Shown piece after piece: positions 1 through 11,003 of a stretch of DNA of 64,000 nucleotides. The DNA comes from Armigeres subalbatus (Eukaryota; Arthropoda; Insecta; Diptera; Culicidae). The position numbers and the translations under genes are program-made. The stretch covers positions 254,358,067 through 254,422,066 of the forward strand of contig NC_085139.1 in assembly GCF_024139115.2 (NCBI RefSeq), written 5' to 3'. The notes under the pieces were generated by a model that was not told where the DNA came from, searched no databases, and saw only the letters and a list, made by a program, of their open reading frames with translations. Position 1 is the stretch's first letter, and each line of letters begins with the position of its first letter.

Positions 1-605
1 CGGCTTCCTGGGGAAGTTTTCCCAACTTCCTGGGGAAGTTTTCCCAACTTCCTGGGGAAGTTTTCCCAACTTCCTGGGGAAGTTTTCGCAACTTTCTGGG
101 GAAGTTTTCGCAACTTCCTGGGGAAGTTTTCCCAACTTCCTGGGGAAGTTTTCCCAACTTCCTGGGAAGTTTTCGCAACTTCCTGGGAACTTTTCCCAGC
201 TTCCTGGGGAAGCTTTTCCCATCTTCCTAGGGAAGCTTTTCCCTTTTTCCTGGGAAGTTTTCCCAGCTTCCTGGGGAAGTTTTCCCAGCTTCCTGGGAAG
301 TTTTCCCAACTTCCTGGGGAAGTTTTACCAACTTCCTGGGGAAGTTTTCCCAACTTCCTGGAGAAGTTTTCCCAACTTCCTGGAGAAGTTTTCCCAACTT
401 CCTGGAGAAGTTTTCCCAACTTCCTGGGGAAGTTTTCCCAACTTCCTGGGGAAGTTTTCCCAACTTCCTGGGGAAGTTTTCCCAACTTCCTGGGGAAGTT
501 TTCCCAACTTCCTGGGGAAGTTTTCCCAACTTCCTGGGGAAGTTTTCCCAACTTCTTGGGGAAGCTTTCCTAACTTCCTGGGAAGTTTTCCTGGGAAGTT
601 GTTTT
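1..605. repeat. 22-bp minisatellite array
   Basis: About 27 head-to-tail copies of a 22-bp unit with core GGGGAAGTTTTCCC. The array runs off the left edge. Copies vary by single substitutions and 1-bp losses, mostly towards the right end and around 150-300. Because 22 is not a multiple of 3, an open frame cycles through all three frames and appears as a 22-residue protein repeat on the minus strand. I read that as a by-product of the array and not a gene. The core is an imperfect palindrome that resembles a kappaB site. Confidence 0.95.
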
Positions 606-2334
606 TTCAATTATTTTTATTTCTTCGTAGGGTAGCTCTCTGCATTTTCTGCACGGTTAAATATTATGTTCGTTTTCTGATTTTCTAACAAGTACACTTT
701 CACGTAACAAATCTTCAAAAGCTTGTCGTTTTAAACTGATTATCGCAAACGCCTCGCTACGAACTCAGCTTAACAACTACCCACAAACAGGAACAATTAT
801 ATTTTCCTTGCCACAGGACAACGTTTTCCGACATAACCGGCACTCATCGTCGTGTTGGGACTTGTGAGGAAAGTACAAATTCAGGTCATACATCACCACC
901 AACCAACCCATGGAACGGAGCTGTTCACCCCGACTCACTTTGATAAATTAGTAAATAAAGTTATTTATGTACAGCAACACCCGTGCCCATATCAGATCGT
1001 CGGAGACAATGGTAGCAAGGACGACGGCAATGATGACGCCGAGAACGATATCATGTGACCATCGTCTTGGGCATGATGGTGGCGTGCAAGCACAGTTAGT
1101 GTACCGCCTTCGAGAAGCAGCCTCATGTGCGACGTGCGTGCATGTATCGATGATAGCCTGGTGCTGCTTGGTGGGGTCTTCAGGGGTCGGGGTTGATGTC
1201 GAGTGTTGTGTACGGAAAAATATTACACTCATCTGGTTCGCACTCATGGGAGCATTGTTGCGCTGTAATTTTGCGTAGTGCTGATGAAGATGAAGAAGCA
1301 AGCACCTAATAGGAAACTTAGGGGAACAATGCTTCATTCGTGACGAACGTCACTGCCACCCGCACACTTTCTAATTTATGAAGCTATTATGGGATGACGA
1401 AGGAACAATGTGTCACAAAGTGCACTTGGCATGGTGCTCTTTGAACCTGCTGGCGTGCGCTGTATTTCGCAATTATTTCTGCTATGTAGACAGCTGTTTT
1501 CCGTCAGTTTGCGAAATAAGAGATAAGTTTCATTCAAACTTTGCTGTCTTCTACAGAGTTTCATCAACAACCGTTTATGTCAACTTTTCAGAAATAATTT
1601 GGCAGCATACTTCTCGTATTTTCCCGTTTTTAAAGTGGAAAGATGAAATTTTCCGCATACCTTGAATATCAACTGTCTAGATGCAAGTGGAAAAAGTTAG
1701 TTTAGAAGTACATGACTCAAAATACAAAAATTCACTCCATCGCTGGATCTGAACTGTGAATCTGTACTTTTTGTTAGTGTTGGATTATTGGAACATAACA
1801 GCAAACGCAAATTTCTTCGCTGAAAAGTAATTTAATCCATCATGACGCAGAACAAGCATTTAACCGGTTGAATTCGGGTAAGCTGAAAGCTGTAGCCATA
1901 AATGATTCCTATGCTTCAGTAAGCCATCTTCAAGGTGCGACTGCGACGACAAAGTTTTTAATTCTATTTATCCAAACATTCCCACGGTAATGAAGCGTAC
2001 GTACGTACGTACCTTAAACAACCACAGCAAACATGGACATGGCTGCTCAACTGATTTTCGCTTCAGAAAGGTGAACGAAATTCTGTAGCAATGAATTGGA
2101 AATTCTGAATATGGCAAAGTTTCCTTCTATTGAGGCACTTTGCAGTTGCATCGTTCTCCAAATTTGTTTTCTGGGAAATAAGTTGGGGTGCGGTTTTGAT
2201 AGATTGTGGCACTCAATATTCAATTTGAATAGACCAGAAAAACATGAATTCCAAGAAGACAAATCTCTAGACAAATGATCATAATGTAGTGACTTATTTT
2301 GTGGATTAACAACCGTACTAATGTTACAAGACGG
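606..2334. other. Unassigned DNA, no gene seen
   Basis: I see no convincing gene here. Open frames are short (up to about 130 codons around 948-1,337) and match no family I know. A small tetranucleotide run (CGTA) lies at about 1,996-2,012. The stretch 1,000-1,230 is somewhat more GC-rich than its surroundings, but no splice or protein signal supports an exon. Confidence 0.6.
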
Positions 2335-2668
2335 TTTGTCCCGTGTCATCTGCAATCAACGATTCTTGACACCCTGATGGTAAATCAGGTAAGCCAGAAG
2401 TAAAAACGTGATAAAATATGGGCCCAATATTCTGCGTTAGGAACACCAACTCTTACAGGTAAATAACAGACTTAAAATTCTGAAAGTCTACCTGTAGTAA
2501 GCGATCTGATAAACAATTTTGTATCAGTTTAATAATGTACAGAATAAAAATTCTTCAATTACACAATCAAACATCAATGCCAAAGACTGTCATATGTTTT
2601 TTCTATATCAAAGAAAAGCAACATATATCAAAAAAACTTGCACGAAATTCGTTTTTCTAATGTTGATT
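2335..2668 (-). pseudogene. Degenerate Jockey-clade RT fragment
   Basis: This stretch aligns base by base, with many substitutions and small indels, to about 6,680-7,040 of the larger Jockey copy on the same strand. Both share the stretch encoding the region before and around the 'PQGS' reverse-transcriptase motif (for example the string GACACCCTG then TAAATCAGGTAAG). No open frame survives. It is an old, 5'- and 3'-truncated relic of the same or a sister family. The right boundary is approximate. Confidence 0.75.
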
Positions 2669-3454
2669 AAAAATAATCATGAAAATGAAAAATGTTTCAA
2701 TTAAAATGGATGAATACTAAGTTTCAACTGCAAATGTCTGGCCCTGGTTCCGTCTCGCCAATATCCCACGGTGCATCCCGCGTATCGTTTTCTACTCAGT
2801 CACATCGCGCCCACACGCGAAAGCGGCACCACACAGTACAACGCGAACAATATGCTAACGAGGGCATCAGTCAGTCCGCCGTCATTGGATCTAATATGTC
2901 CCCATCCAACGGGCAACGAACGGCGCGGCGGCGGTGTCTAACTTACTCGCTGAAACTAGAAGCCCACTAGAATGTGAATAGCGAACCGCAAAGGACGACA
3001 ATGGAATGCGTGCCGTGACCGCGCGCTCGTTGTCCGGAATGGTGTCCGCACACATCGTGGAGCAGCGGGTCCCGCTTTCAGGGTCCAAACCTCTAATCGT
3101 CGTCGCGCTCTGGTTCCGAACCACATCCAGCAGCCGTACGGTTTCGCGGTTCGCTCGATGGTGCCCCACCACAATGTCAGCAGTGGAGAGGCATTATTAT
3201 CCGTTGGGATTCGTTTGTGTCGAACGGTTTCATATGTAGGCGTTAGATATAATAGACTTTTCCATGTCAGTCAATTGATTATTTAAATCATTGGAAGGGA
3301 AATTATGTAAAATTATATTTCTAAATTACATATTGTATTGATTTTGACAGCAAAGAATTGAAAATAGCAGCACTACGATTGACACAACTTTCAAGCTAAA
3401 CAACAAAATAATAATTTCATTAAAAATCCATCATGCCAAATTTATTGGTACGAA
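2669..3454. other. Unassigned, partly GC-rich
   Basis: The part 2,730-3,200 is clearly more GC-rich than its neighbours and open in several frames (up to about 93 codons), but no product is recognisable and I see no clear splice pair or start context. It could be a host exon or regulatory island. The remainder (3,240-3,454) is AT-rich with nothing visible. Confidence 0.4.
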
Positions 3455-3602
3455 GCAGAATGTTTATCGCACTGTTTCAAATCCCAGGTGTAAGCTCCAT
3501 TTCACTCCATTTGAATGAATGAATTCACTGACCGGAAATGTAAAACATGTCATTTGAATGTAATACACACTCCATAGTTTATGCGACGAAAAGGAAGTCT
3601 TA

Positions 3603-3700
3603 TGGGCCAAACACAATGGATACGTTTGCGTGCATTTTGACAGTTTTTCCATGAGGAAACTGTCAAAACGCATGCAATCATATCAATTGTGTTTGGCCCA
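3603..3700. mobile_element. 98-bp snap-back MITE, 3-bp TSD (TTA)
   Basis: The ends are inverted repeats (TGGGCCAAACACAA at both ends) and most of the interior also pairs, including a central TTTTGACAGTTT inverted copy. TTA flanks both sides (3,600-3,602 and 3,701-3,703). It sits inside the C-terminal end of the CR1/T1-like RT, whose reading continues on both sides. No coding capacity. The 3-bp target duplication fits several DNA-transposon superfamilies, so I do not assign one. Confidence 0.85.
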
Positions 3701-4095
3701 TTAGCATTAGTTACTCCGCAGTTGTCGGGGTTGTGTGTTGATGTTTATTTGTCGCAGAAGAGTGTCACAATTTATTCTTCCTTGCAAAATATCGGCGACG
3801 GTTAATGCTCTGCATACATCCCTTCGGATACACAGAGGTTCTAAGCTGATCAGCTGGCAACGGCTCTCGGGAAGTCCAGGGAAGGTTGCGGAGTGCGTAC
3901 CGTATAAATCGACGTTGAACGGATTCGATGCGTTCGACACCATTATTATAGTTTGGACTCCAGACCGCAGAGCAGTATTCTAATGTAGATCGCACGAGAG
4001 AGCAATACAGTCAGTGTTTTGAAACAGTAGATGTCTGTGAAAGTCTTTGTCACTTTGATCACAAATCCAAGAGACCTGGGTGCTTTATCAACAAC

Positions 4096-4314
4096 CACGG
4101 CATACAAAAAACAAGGCAGGCTCATCACGTATGTAAACATTCAGTTTGAATGTAAACATGTGACGTCACTGCTATCTTCGCAGAAGCTGGACCGAGACAA
4201 TGCTTTACGGTCGCAGCATGCTTACTTTTGTACTCCAACATGTGGCGATAAAATATGCGTCACATTCGAAGTGTCATTTTTCTAACGAGCCTACCTTGTT
4301 TTCTGTATACCGTG
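4096..4314. mobile_element. 219-bp MITE with 28-bp TIRs and 9-bp TSD
   Basis: It begins CACGGCATAC and ends GTATACCGTG, with inverted ends of about 28 bp differing at four positions. A perfect 9-bp duplication ATCAACAAC flanks it (4,087-4,095 and 4,315-4,323). It splits the RT coding sequence between ...SYVVD and VVDKAPRSLG, so the insertion site is exact. A 9-bp duplication is characteristic of Mutator-like elements, but the TIR alone does not prove that. Confidence 0.88.
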
Positions 4315-4891
4315 ATCAACAACATATGAAATGTGATCCGAGTATGTCAGTTTGGAATCCAATAGAACATCGAGATCTTTCACACAGTGCACTCTTTCAA
4401 TAGTCGTTCCGAACAGGCAGCAGTTGAAGGTAATCGATTGTTTCTTCCGAGAAAAAGTTATGATCGAGCATTTTTTCCGGTTAACTACAAGTCGATTTAG
4501 ATCGCACCAATGAGCGAAAGCATCGATCTGGTCTTGTAGTAAGTGACAATCGGCTATTGAGCAGATGCGCAAAAACATTTTAAGATCATCTGCAAATGAT
4601 AATCGCGGTCCTTTTAGAACTAGATGTACGTCGTTGAAGTAGAGAAGGAATATCAACGGTCCCAGATGGCTACCCTGCGGTATGCCAGACATCGCAAAGA
4701 AGCTTTCCGAGCGACAATCGCCTAGAGCAACTGTCATCTGGCGCTCAGTAAGGTACGAACCAAACCATGCAAGTAGGCTGCCTCCAATTCCCAATCTATC
4801 AAGTTTGGCGATCGCAATGCTGTGGTTCAACTTATCAAATGCTGCAGTTAGATCCGTATAAATTACATCTGTTTGATCACAAGCAAGCATA

Positions 4892-5649
4892 CCCGAGCAG
4901 GAGAAATTGGCTAAATAATACTTAACTCTGTTATTGATACCTTACTCTGTTACAGGGAATCGAAATTCGAGAAACGCCTAACAACATACCCTTTGTCGTC
5001 AACAGAGTTTGTTACTGACAAACGCACCTCGCAACAAGCCTTTAACAGAACCCGAACATAATATGACAAGAATCATTTGCCTTGCATACTCTGATATTTC
5101 GAAGAAAACGACGGTAATTCTGTAACCATAGTTAGATTCTCGAATATTTCCATAAAAGCAGAAACTATGATAGCATAAAACCGAAATTTTCTGTAGAGAT
5201 AATGGAAAATAACGGGATGAAAAGTTAGCAACAAAATTGTCTTCTGTTTGGTTGTTGACAAAAATTTTCGGATCTTTGTCATTATTATCTCCGACAAAAA
5301 CAAAGCTTTGTCGTTGGTTCTCTTTTGTCACTTGTTTCACTTGCGCATCCAAGAAAAATTGATTCCCTGTCTGTTATTAAATAGCCCTGCATAAGAGGTA
5401 AAATACCAGAGGAATAATACCAAAAACTAATATGCAGAATACTTAATCCATAACAAACTCAGTTATTAAATTGAATTTCAATACCAAATGCATAACCAAT
5501 TATTATTCGTTTGGTATTGAAATACCTAAGCATGGTATGCCTCAAGTATTCTGCATATAAGTTTTTGGTATTATATTTTGGTATTTTACCTCTTATGCAA
5601 GGCTAAATCACACCAATTTCTGGTATCGAGGTCGTCGCTCCTGCTCGGG
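4892..5649. mobile_element. 758-bp TA-flanked DNA element with 12-bp TIRs
   Basis: The perfect terminal inverted repeats are CCCGAGCAGGAG, flanked by TA on both sides (4,890-4,891; 5,650-5,651), inside the CR1/T1-like RT. A TA duplication suggests the Tc1/mariner (IS630) group. The interior has an open frame of 117 codons on the minus strand (4,999-5,352) that resembles no transposase I know, so I treat the element as non-autonomous. A second MITE is nested at 5,384-5,603. Confidence 0.8.
5384..5603. mobile_element. 220-bp nested MITE, TA-flanked
   Basis: Long inverted ends (TGCATAAGAGGTAAAATACC near both termini, extending about 60 bp with mismatches), flanked by TA at 5,382-5,383 and 5,604-5,605. 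It lies inside the 758-bp element, which lies inside the RT relic, so it is a third layer of nesting. Non-coding. Confidence 0.78.
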
Positions 5650-6045
5650 TACTGTCTGTAACGTGTGATGTAAGACACAGTAGATTCGTACCTGTGGAAC
5701 GTTTTTCCATAAGGCTATGTTGATCGGTACTGATATAATGTTTACAGCGACCATTTAGAGAATCCATGACGACCAGCTCAAACAACTTCGATACAGCGCA
5801 TAGCGACGTGATTCCTCGATTTTTTTAACTAATTTTATTTGCTAATTATCTAATACATGCATCCATCTCTTAGACTAGGCGTTCCGCGTTTTCTTAACAC
5901 TATCATCCTTATTTGCTATGTTACTTTTTAGTTATTATTATTACATTTCAAATGCCTCTGGCAGTTAGAATTTTTCCTCTGGTTGAATTGAACCATGTAG
6001 GAATTACAATGTTTTCAACTTAAACTGAACTTAATCTATTTTATA

Positions 6046-8279
6046 CTAAGGGTACAAGGAGTTAATCGTTGCAATAGAAGATTGCAACGATTTTTGGCTA
6101 AAATTGGAAATTATTTTGTTGGACATTTGTTGCAATGTCTCAATATTAGAAATTCTATGAAGTTCATTGGTACTATACCACGGAGGCAACTTCAGAATCA
6201 TTTTCAAAATTTTATTTTGAATCCTCTGAAGTGCTTTCTTTCTGGTATTGCAGCAACTAGTCCATATTGGCACAGCATACAACATGGCAGGTCTAAAAAT
6301 TTGTTTGTGAATCAAAAGTTTGCTCTTAAGACAAAGTTTTGATTTTCTGTTTATAAGTGGATATAGACACTTAATATATTTGTTACATTTGGCTTGAAGG
6401 CCTTCAATGTGATTTTTAAAAGTTAGTTTTTGGTCCAGCAGTAGTCCTAAGTATTTGGCTTCGCTAGACCAATTAATTGGAACCCCATTTATAGTGACAA
6501 TATGTCTGCTAGAAGGTTTCAAATAAGAAGCTCTCGGTTTATGTGGGAAAATTATAAGCTGAGTTTTTGAAGCATTCGGGGAAATTTTCCATATTTGCAA
6601 GTAAGTGCAGAAAATATCCAAACTTTTTTGCAATCTACTACAAATGACACGAAGGCTTCGCCCTTTGGCTGAGAGACCTGTGTCATCTGCAAACAAAGAT
6701 TTTTGACACCCTGGTGGTAAATCAGGTAAGTCAGAAGTAAAAATGTTATACAATATGGGCCCCAGTATGCTGCCTTGGGGGACACCAGCCCTTACAGGTA
6801 ATCTATCAGATTTAGAATTCTGATAGTTTACCTGCAGTGAGCAATCTGATAAATAATTTTGGATCAGTTTAATGATGTACAGAGGAAAATTAAAATTCAT
6901 CAATTTTACAATCATCAATTTTTACAAAACCTTCATGCCAAACACTGTCAAATGCTTTCTCTATATCAAGAAGAGCAACTCCAGTCGAAAATCCTTCAGA
7001 TTTGTTGAGCCGAATTAAATTCGTAACTCTTAATAACTGATGGTTGGTTGAATGCCCATGGCGAAAACCAAATTGCTCATCAGCAAAAAATGGAATTGTC
7101 ATTAATATGAACCATCATTTCGCCGCCGTACCAAACTGACTATCTACAAAACGCTTTTAAGACCGGTAGTTCTCTACGGACACGAGACCTGAACGATGCT
7201 CGTGGAGGACCAACGCGCACTGGGCGTTTTTGAAAGGAAAGTGTTGCGTACCATCTATGGTGAGGTGCAGATGGCGGACGGTACGTGGAGGAGGCGAATG
7301 AACCACGAATTGCATCAGCTGTTGGGAGAACCATCCATCGTTCACACCGCGAAAATCGGAAGACTGCGGTGGGCCCGGCACGTAGCCAGAATGTCGGACA
7401 GTAATCCGGTGAAAATGGTTCTCGACAACGATCCGACGGGAACAAGAAGGCGAGGTGCACAGCGGGCAAGGTGGATCGATCAGGTGGAGGACGATTTGCG
7501 GACCCTCCGCAGACTGCGTGGTTGGCGAAGTGCATCCATGGACCGAGCTGAATGGAGAAGACTTTTATGTGCAGCACAGGCCACTCCGGCCTTAGTCTGA
7601 TAATAAATAAATAAATAAATGAACTATCATTCTATTTAAAATAATCTTTTCAAACAGTTTGCTTATTGAAGAAAGCAAACTGATTGGGTGATAACTAGAA
7701 GCCTCAGCTGGATTTTTGTCCGGCTTCAAAATTGGAACAACTTTGGCGTTTTTCCATTTATCTGGGAAGTATGCCAATTGAAAACATTTGTTAAATAAAT
7801 TAACCAAAAAGGATAAAGAGCTCTCAGGAAGTTTTTTGATAAGTATGTAGAAAATACCATCATCACCCGGGGCTTTCATATTTTTAAAATTTCTAGTAAT
7901 AGATCTCACTTCAAACAAATTAGTTCCCAACGAAGGGTTGAAAACATTCTATTAGTTGAGAATGACTTCGAAGCTCCGTGTAACCTGATCCTCAATTGGA
8001 CTAGTGAGACCTAGACTAAAATTATGGGCACTCTCGAACTGCTGAGCAAGTTTTAGAGCCTTTTCGTCATTTATTAATAAAATTTTATTTCCGTCTTTAA
8101 GCACTGGAATTGGTTTTTGAGGTTTTTTAAGAATTTTCGTTAATTTCCAAAAGGGTTTCGAACTGGGATCCAACTGCGAATAGCTTTAATTTCATTTTGC
8201 AAAGTTGAATTTAATTTCACATTTAGGAATTACAATACCTCTGGCTTTGACAATTAAATTTGTCAAAGATACGAGCGCA
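6046..8279 (-). pseudogene. Jockey ORF2, reverse-transcriptase half
   Basis: The reverse transcriptase copies element RNA at a nicked target. Going 5' to 3' on the minus strand I see a pre-RT segment (8,173-7,952), then APGDDGI and PISLLSSISKLFEKI (7,930-7,632), FFADEQFGFR...STNHQ and VALLDIEKAFDSVWH (7,106-6,900), then RAGVPQGSILGP, the catalytic SLFADDTGL and YLGLLLDQKLTFK (6,918-6,046), ending in the usual C-terminal thumb-like segment. The aspartates of the FADD box are present. The reading frame is interrupted by an RTE 3' fragment, stops and at least two frameshifts, so no full protein can be made. Confidence 0.85.
7120..7618 (+). mobile_element. 5'-truncated RTE (JAM1-like) 3' end
   Basis: Encodes the C-terminal end of an RTE reverse transcriptase (LYGHET, then LGVFERKVLRTIYGEVQ, TWRRRMNHEL, LGEPSIVHTAKIGRLRWARH and RRRGAQRARWIDQVEDD; frame 7,196-7,597), followed by a 3' tail of TAAA repeats. 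A 13-bp target duplication ATGAAC(C/T)ATCATT flanks it (7,107-7,119 and 7,619-7,631). Its orientation is opposite to the Jockey host. One stop follows LYGHET. The near-open frame and good target duplication mark a relatively young, dead-on-arrival insertion. Confidence 0.9.
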
Positions 8280-8280
8280 T

Positions 8281-8662
8281 TGTTGTTGTTGTTGTTGTTG
8301 TTGTATTTGATTTATTTAGGTGACCTTTTTTAACTTGTTGTCATTTAAGTCACCGGAGGATAAAATTACAATACATTCTTATAACTAGTCACTGTGGATT
8401 TATAGTTCGTGTTAGTGGTCCGGGTTCCCGTCAGGTTGGTTGTCTTGATTCCCTTATGCTGCGCAGCTCGGTGGTTGGCTTATTCATCGTGTAAGTATTT
8501 TTTGCTGATGCGTTAAATTTCGTGGATCAAATTCGTTTTCGTGAGGTATGATGTTGTTTTTCTAAGTTCATTGATATCGTTTCCTAGGGCCAGGTAGAGT
8601 GACTTGGTGATATTTTCTTCGATACGGTGTTTGGTAAATTTGGTGCATTCCAGAATGATCAG
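8281..8662 (-). mobile_element. 3' fragment of an I/Loner-like non-LTR element
   Basis: Inserted in Jockey ORF2 between the endonuclease (which breaks off after ...HADFDSDH near 8,662) and the pre-RT segment (resuming below 8,280). Its minus-strand translation starts ILECTKFTKHRIEENI, typical of the cysteine/histidine tail at the end of ORF2 in I/Loner/R1-type elements, and it ends in a (CAA)n tail seen as (TTG)8 at about 8,280-8,303. The family assignment rests on a short motif. No clear target duplication. Confidence 0.6.
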
Positions 8663-9290
8663 AGTCAAAGTCAGCATGAGTTACCAATTAGCCACACAGC
8701 TGACTTGAATCCGTTAAAACCAAATCAATTGTCGAAGGATTTCGAGTGGATGAAAAACAAGTTGGGCCATTTTGGATATTGAATAGTATAATATCTTGCA
8801 GAACAATCTACAAATAAAATTTTACCGTTGGAATTGCTTTGAGCATTATTCCATGAACGGTGTTTGGCATTGAAGTCACCAATTACGAAGAATTTTGATT
8901 TGTTGCGAGTCAGAATTTGAAGATCAGCTTTCAACCAATTCTTTTGCATTGAAAAGGCAAGTAGGTTGCAATGAAGGAAAATTGTCCAAAATTTGTTTCA
9001 ACAGAAACTCTCAAGGTTTCAAAAACTTTGGTTTCGAACGAAGAAAATAATTTATGTTTGATACGTCTATTAATGACAATGGCGATCCCATCACAGGCGC
9101 TGTCAAGACGATCATTACGGTAGATAAAATAATTTGGATCTCTTTTAATGGAGAGTCCTGGTTTTAAATATGTTTCAGTTATAATGGCAATATGCACATT
9201 ATGAACTGATAGGATCTTCCTTACCCTTTAAAGAGCGGGCATTCCAATTTACAACTTTCACACAATTATTTGGATCCATTAAAACGGAGT
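8663..9290 (-). pseudogene. Jockey ORF2, APE endonuclease half
   Basis: The apurinic-like endonuclease nicks target DNA. The start MDPNNCVKVVNWNARSL lies at about 9,277, just after the ORF1 stop, and is cut by a stop within about 30 codons. Then come IAIITETYLKP (motif with the metal-binding glutamate; 9,197-8,931) and FFVIGDFNAKHRSWN (8,949-8,725), both canonical for Jockey endonucleases. The terminal DSDH histidine motif is the last part before the inserted fragment. Frameshifts near 8,940 and 9,200 inactivate it. Confidence 0.82.
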
Positions 9291-9291
9291 C

Positions 9292-10676
9292 CTATAACAT
9301 TTTTTTTTGTGTGTACTTTATACCAACCTGAACAGCTTCAGGAATGGTATTTGCTTTGAACATTGCATCAATCATATGATGCAGTTGTTCAGTTAAAAAA
9401 TCAAAATCGGAAGCAGTCATGCTATCTGAATCGGCAACATGACCGTTATTTTCCGTTGGGACATGGGTATAAACCTCATTTTGAGAAGAGAAATTTTGTC
9501 TACCAGCAGCGATGTTTGCATACGTAGGTACATTGGAAAAATTGGAATTTACTAAAGTGCGTGCTACCCGTTGAGGAGCAGCAAAATTTGTTCGTGAATT
9601 GTGGTGGGTATGAATTTCTCGACCGGTAACTGGTTTCGAATTTTGAGCGTTTGTAAAATTTCTACCCGTCGAATCTGGGATCCGATTGGAATTTCCCGCC
9701 ATCAATTTTACACGGGAATTTAAAACTTTTTTGCGTGAAAGACATTCCCAGAAACTGGATTTATGATTTATGATACAATTTGCATATTTAAATTTATTGG
9801 AATCTTCTCTCACGGGACATGCCTCCTTATCATGAGAGGTTCCACCACAAATCATGCATTTAGCATCCATGTGACAATGTTTGGTTCCATGACCCCACTT
9901 TTGGCACTTACGGCACTGGGTGGGGTTTTGGAAATTTCCCCCAGGCCTGCGGAAATGTTCCCATGTAACACGGACATGGGACATAATACAGGCCGTTTCC
10001 AAACTTGTCATATTATTTAGTTCACTTTTGTTAAAATGAACTAAATAAAATTCTTGAGAAATGCTCCTCTGGGGAGTACCAGAGTGAGATTTCTTTTTCA
10101 TCTTAATTACTTGGACTGGAGAAAACCCAAGTAATTCAGAAATTTCAATTTTAATCTCATCCAGTGATTTGTCGTCACTGGGGAGACCTTTCAAGACGAC
10201 TTTGAACAATCGCTCAGTTTTGTCGTCGTATGTGAAGAATTTATGGCGCTTCTCAGTTAAATACTGAAGAAGACGTTTGCGATCGTCAAAGGATCCCGGC
10301 AAAACGTGGCAGTCACCCTTCCTAGCAATCTGAAATGAAACCTTGATCCCCTGAAGGTTACTCAAAATTTCATTCCTAAAGCCAGAAAACTCGGCAACAC
10401 AATTGGTGGAATCCTTTGCTTTTTCGCATGAATCGAATCACCTGGGCTAGAGGTAGATTCCATTTGCTCAATTCCATTATTAATCAAATCGAACTGATTG
10501 CTCAGTTCGATAGGAGAAGATTTATTTCCGATATTAGAGTTAAAAGGAATATCTGAATTCTCCAGCTTCCTTCTATTTTTTCCGCGCTTTGGCAGGACGG
10601 TCTTGAAACCTTGTTTCTTAGAAGGAAGTGGAGAATTCAGAGACTCCCCCTTCATCTTGTTTTTATTAATACTCAT
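9292..10676 (-). pseudogene. Jockey ORF1 (Gag-like nucleic-acid-binding protein)
   Basis: ORF1 coats element RNA. The N-terminal 104 residues (10,676-10,362; start MSINKNKMKG, rich in Lys/Ser/Pro) and the remaining ~357 residues (10,365-9,292) are in different frames, so one frameshift near 10,365 breaks an otherwise intact protein. The second part has an RRM-like/pre-zinc segment followed by two CX2CX4HX4C knuckles (CRKCQKWGHGTKHC and CMICGGTSHDKEAC) and a degenerate third. The start matches the same ORF in the copy at 41,211. ORF1 ends 15 bases before the ORF2 start. Confidence 0.88.
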
Positions 10677-10947
10677 TGCTGAGCGTGGAGACGTGACCTT
10701 CTAAGAGGCTTTTTTCCAGAACGGTGTCCCTGCAGGATTACCACCGCTTGTCGGAATTTTACTTCCGCAAACGGGTCCAACGTAAAACGAAGGCACGGGT
10801 CCTTGCAAAGATCGTAACGGGATCAGTGGGTACAAATAGCGCTGAGAAGCACTGTTGAAATTAAAATAGCTTCGGGTAGTATTAAAAACTTCCTTCAGCA
10901 AAGAGAGAAAATAGAACCGCACAGCACGAAAGCACGATGCGGTCTGA
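10677..10947 (-). promoter_or_regulatory. Jockey 5' UTR / internal promoter region
   Basis: About 270 bases upstream of ORF1 that are nearly identical in the copies at 40,943-41,210 and 55,360-55,620, all starting TCAGACCGCATCG. Conservation to a fixed 5' base, and a TCAGA-like initiator at the start, fit the internal promoter expected of Jockey-type elements. That it is active is inference. Confidence 0.6.
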
Positions 10948-11003
10948 ATTATAGAGCATTTGTCTTGTTTCCGAACTGCAAGTGCTCCAAAATTTTGTTT
11001 TGC

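Larger units (their letters stand above)
3455..5819 (-). pseudogene. CR1/T1-like non-LTR reverse transcriptase relic
   Basis: Reading leftwards, the fragments follow reverse-transcriptase order: a region with QH..MEKRST (5,650-5,785), VIYTDLTAAFD, then SGIPQGSHLGPL and the catalytic FADD box (4,315-4,889), then the C-terminal module LEYCSAVWSP and RRDVCRALTVADIL (3,707-4,095), and a last degraded piece ending near 3,455. The order and motifs fit the CR1/T1 group of the Jockey superfamily. ORF1, the endonuclease and the N-terminal RT are absent; the Jockey element at 5,820 abuts the remaining 5' end. Three DNA elements interrupt it (3,603-3,700; 4,096-4,314; 4,892-5,649). Removing each with one target-duplication copy restores the frame or close to it. 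It is inactive. Confidence 0.8.
5820..10947 (-). mobile_element. Jockey-clade non-LTR retrotransposon, defective
   Basis: Minus-strand element with, in its own 5' to 3' order, a 5' UTR (10,947-10,677), an ORF1 Gag-like region with CCHC knuckles, ORF2 with APE endonuclease and reverse transcriptase, and a 3' end next to a short A-run (T-run 5,820-5,826 on the plus strand). The 5' end is defined by two other copies in this window that begin at the same base (TCAGACCGCATCG at 40,943 plus strand and 55,620 minus strand). It abuts the truncated 5' side of the CR1/T1-like relic. It is broken by frameshifts, stops, an RTE fragment (7,120-7,618) and an I/Loner-like fragment (8,281-8,662). I could not find a target duplication. 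Confidence 0.85.

Noticed and set aside
227..610. 127-residue protein repeat on the minus strand
   Set aside because: It is the 22-bp minisatellite read through all three frames; there is no start context or similarity, and the frame exists only because the unit lacks stops.
7140..7577. 145-codon minus-strand frame inside the Jockey copy
   Set aside because: Antisense of the RTE C-terminal fragment, whose plus-strand protein is clearly recognisable.
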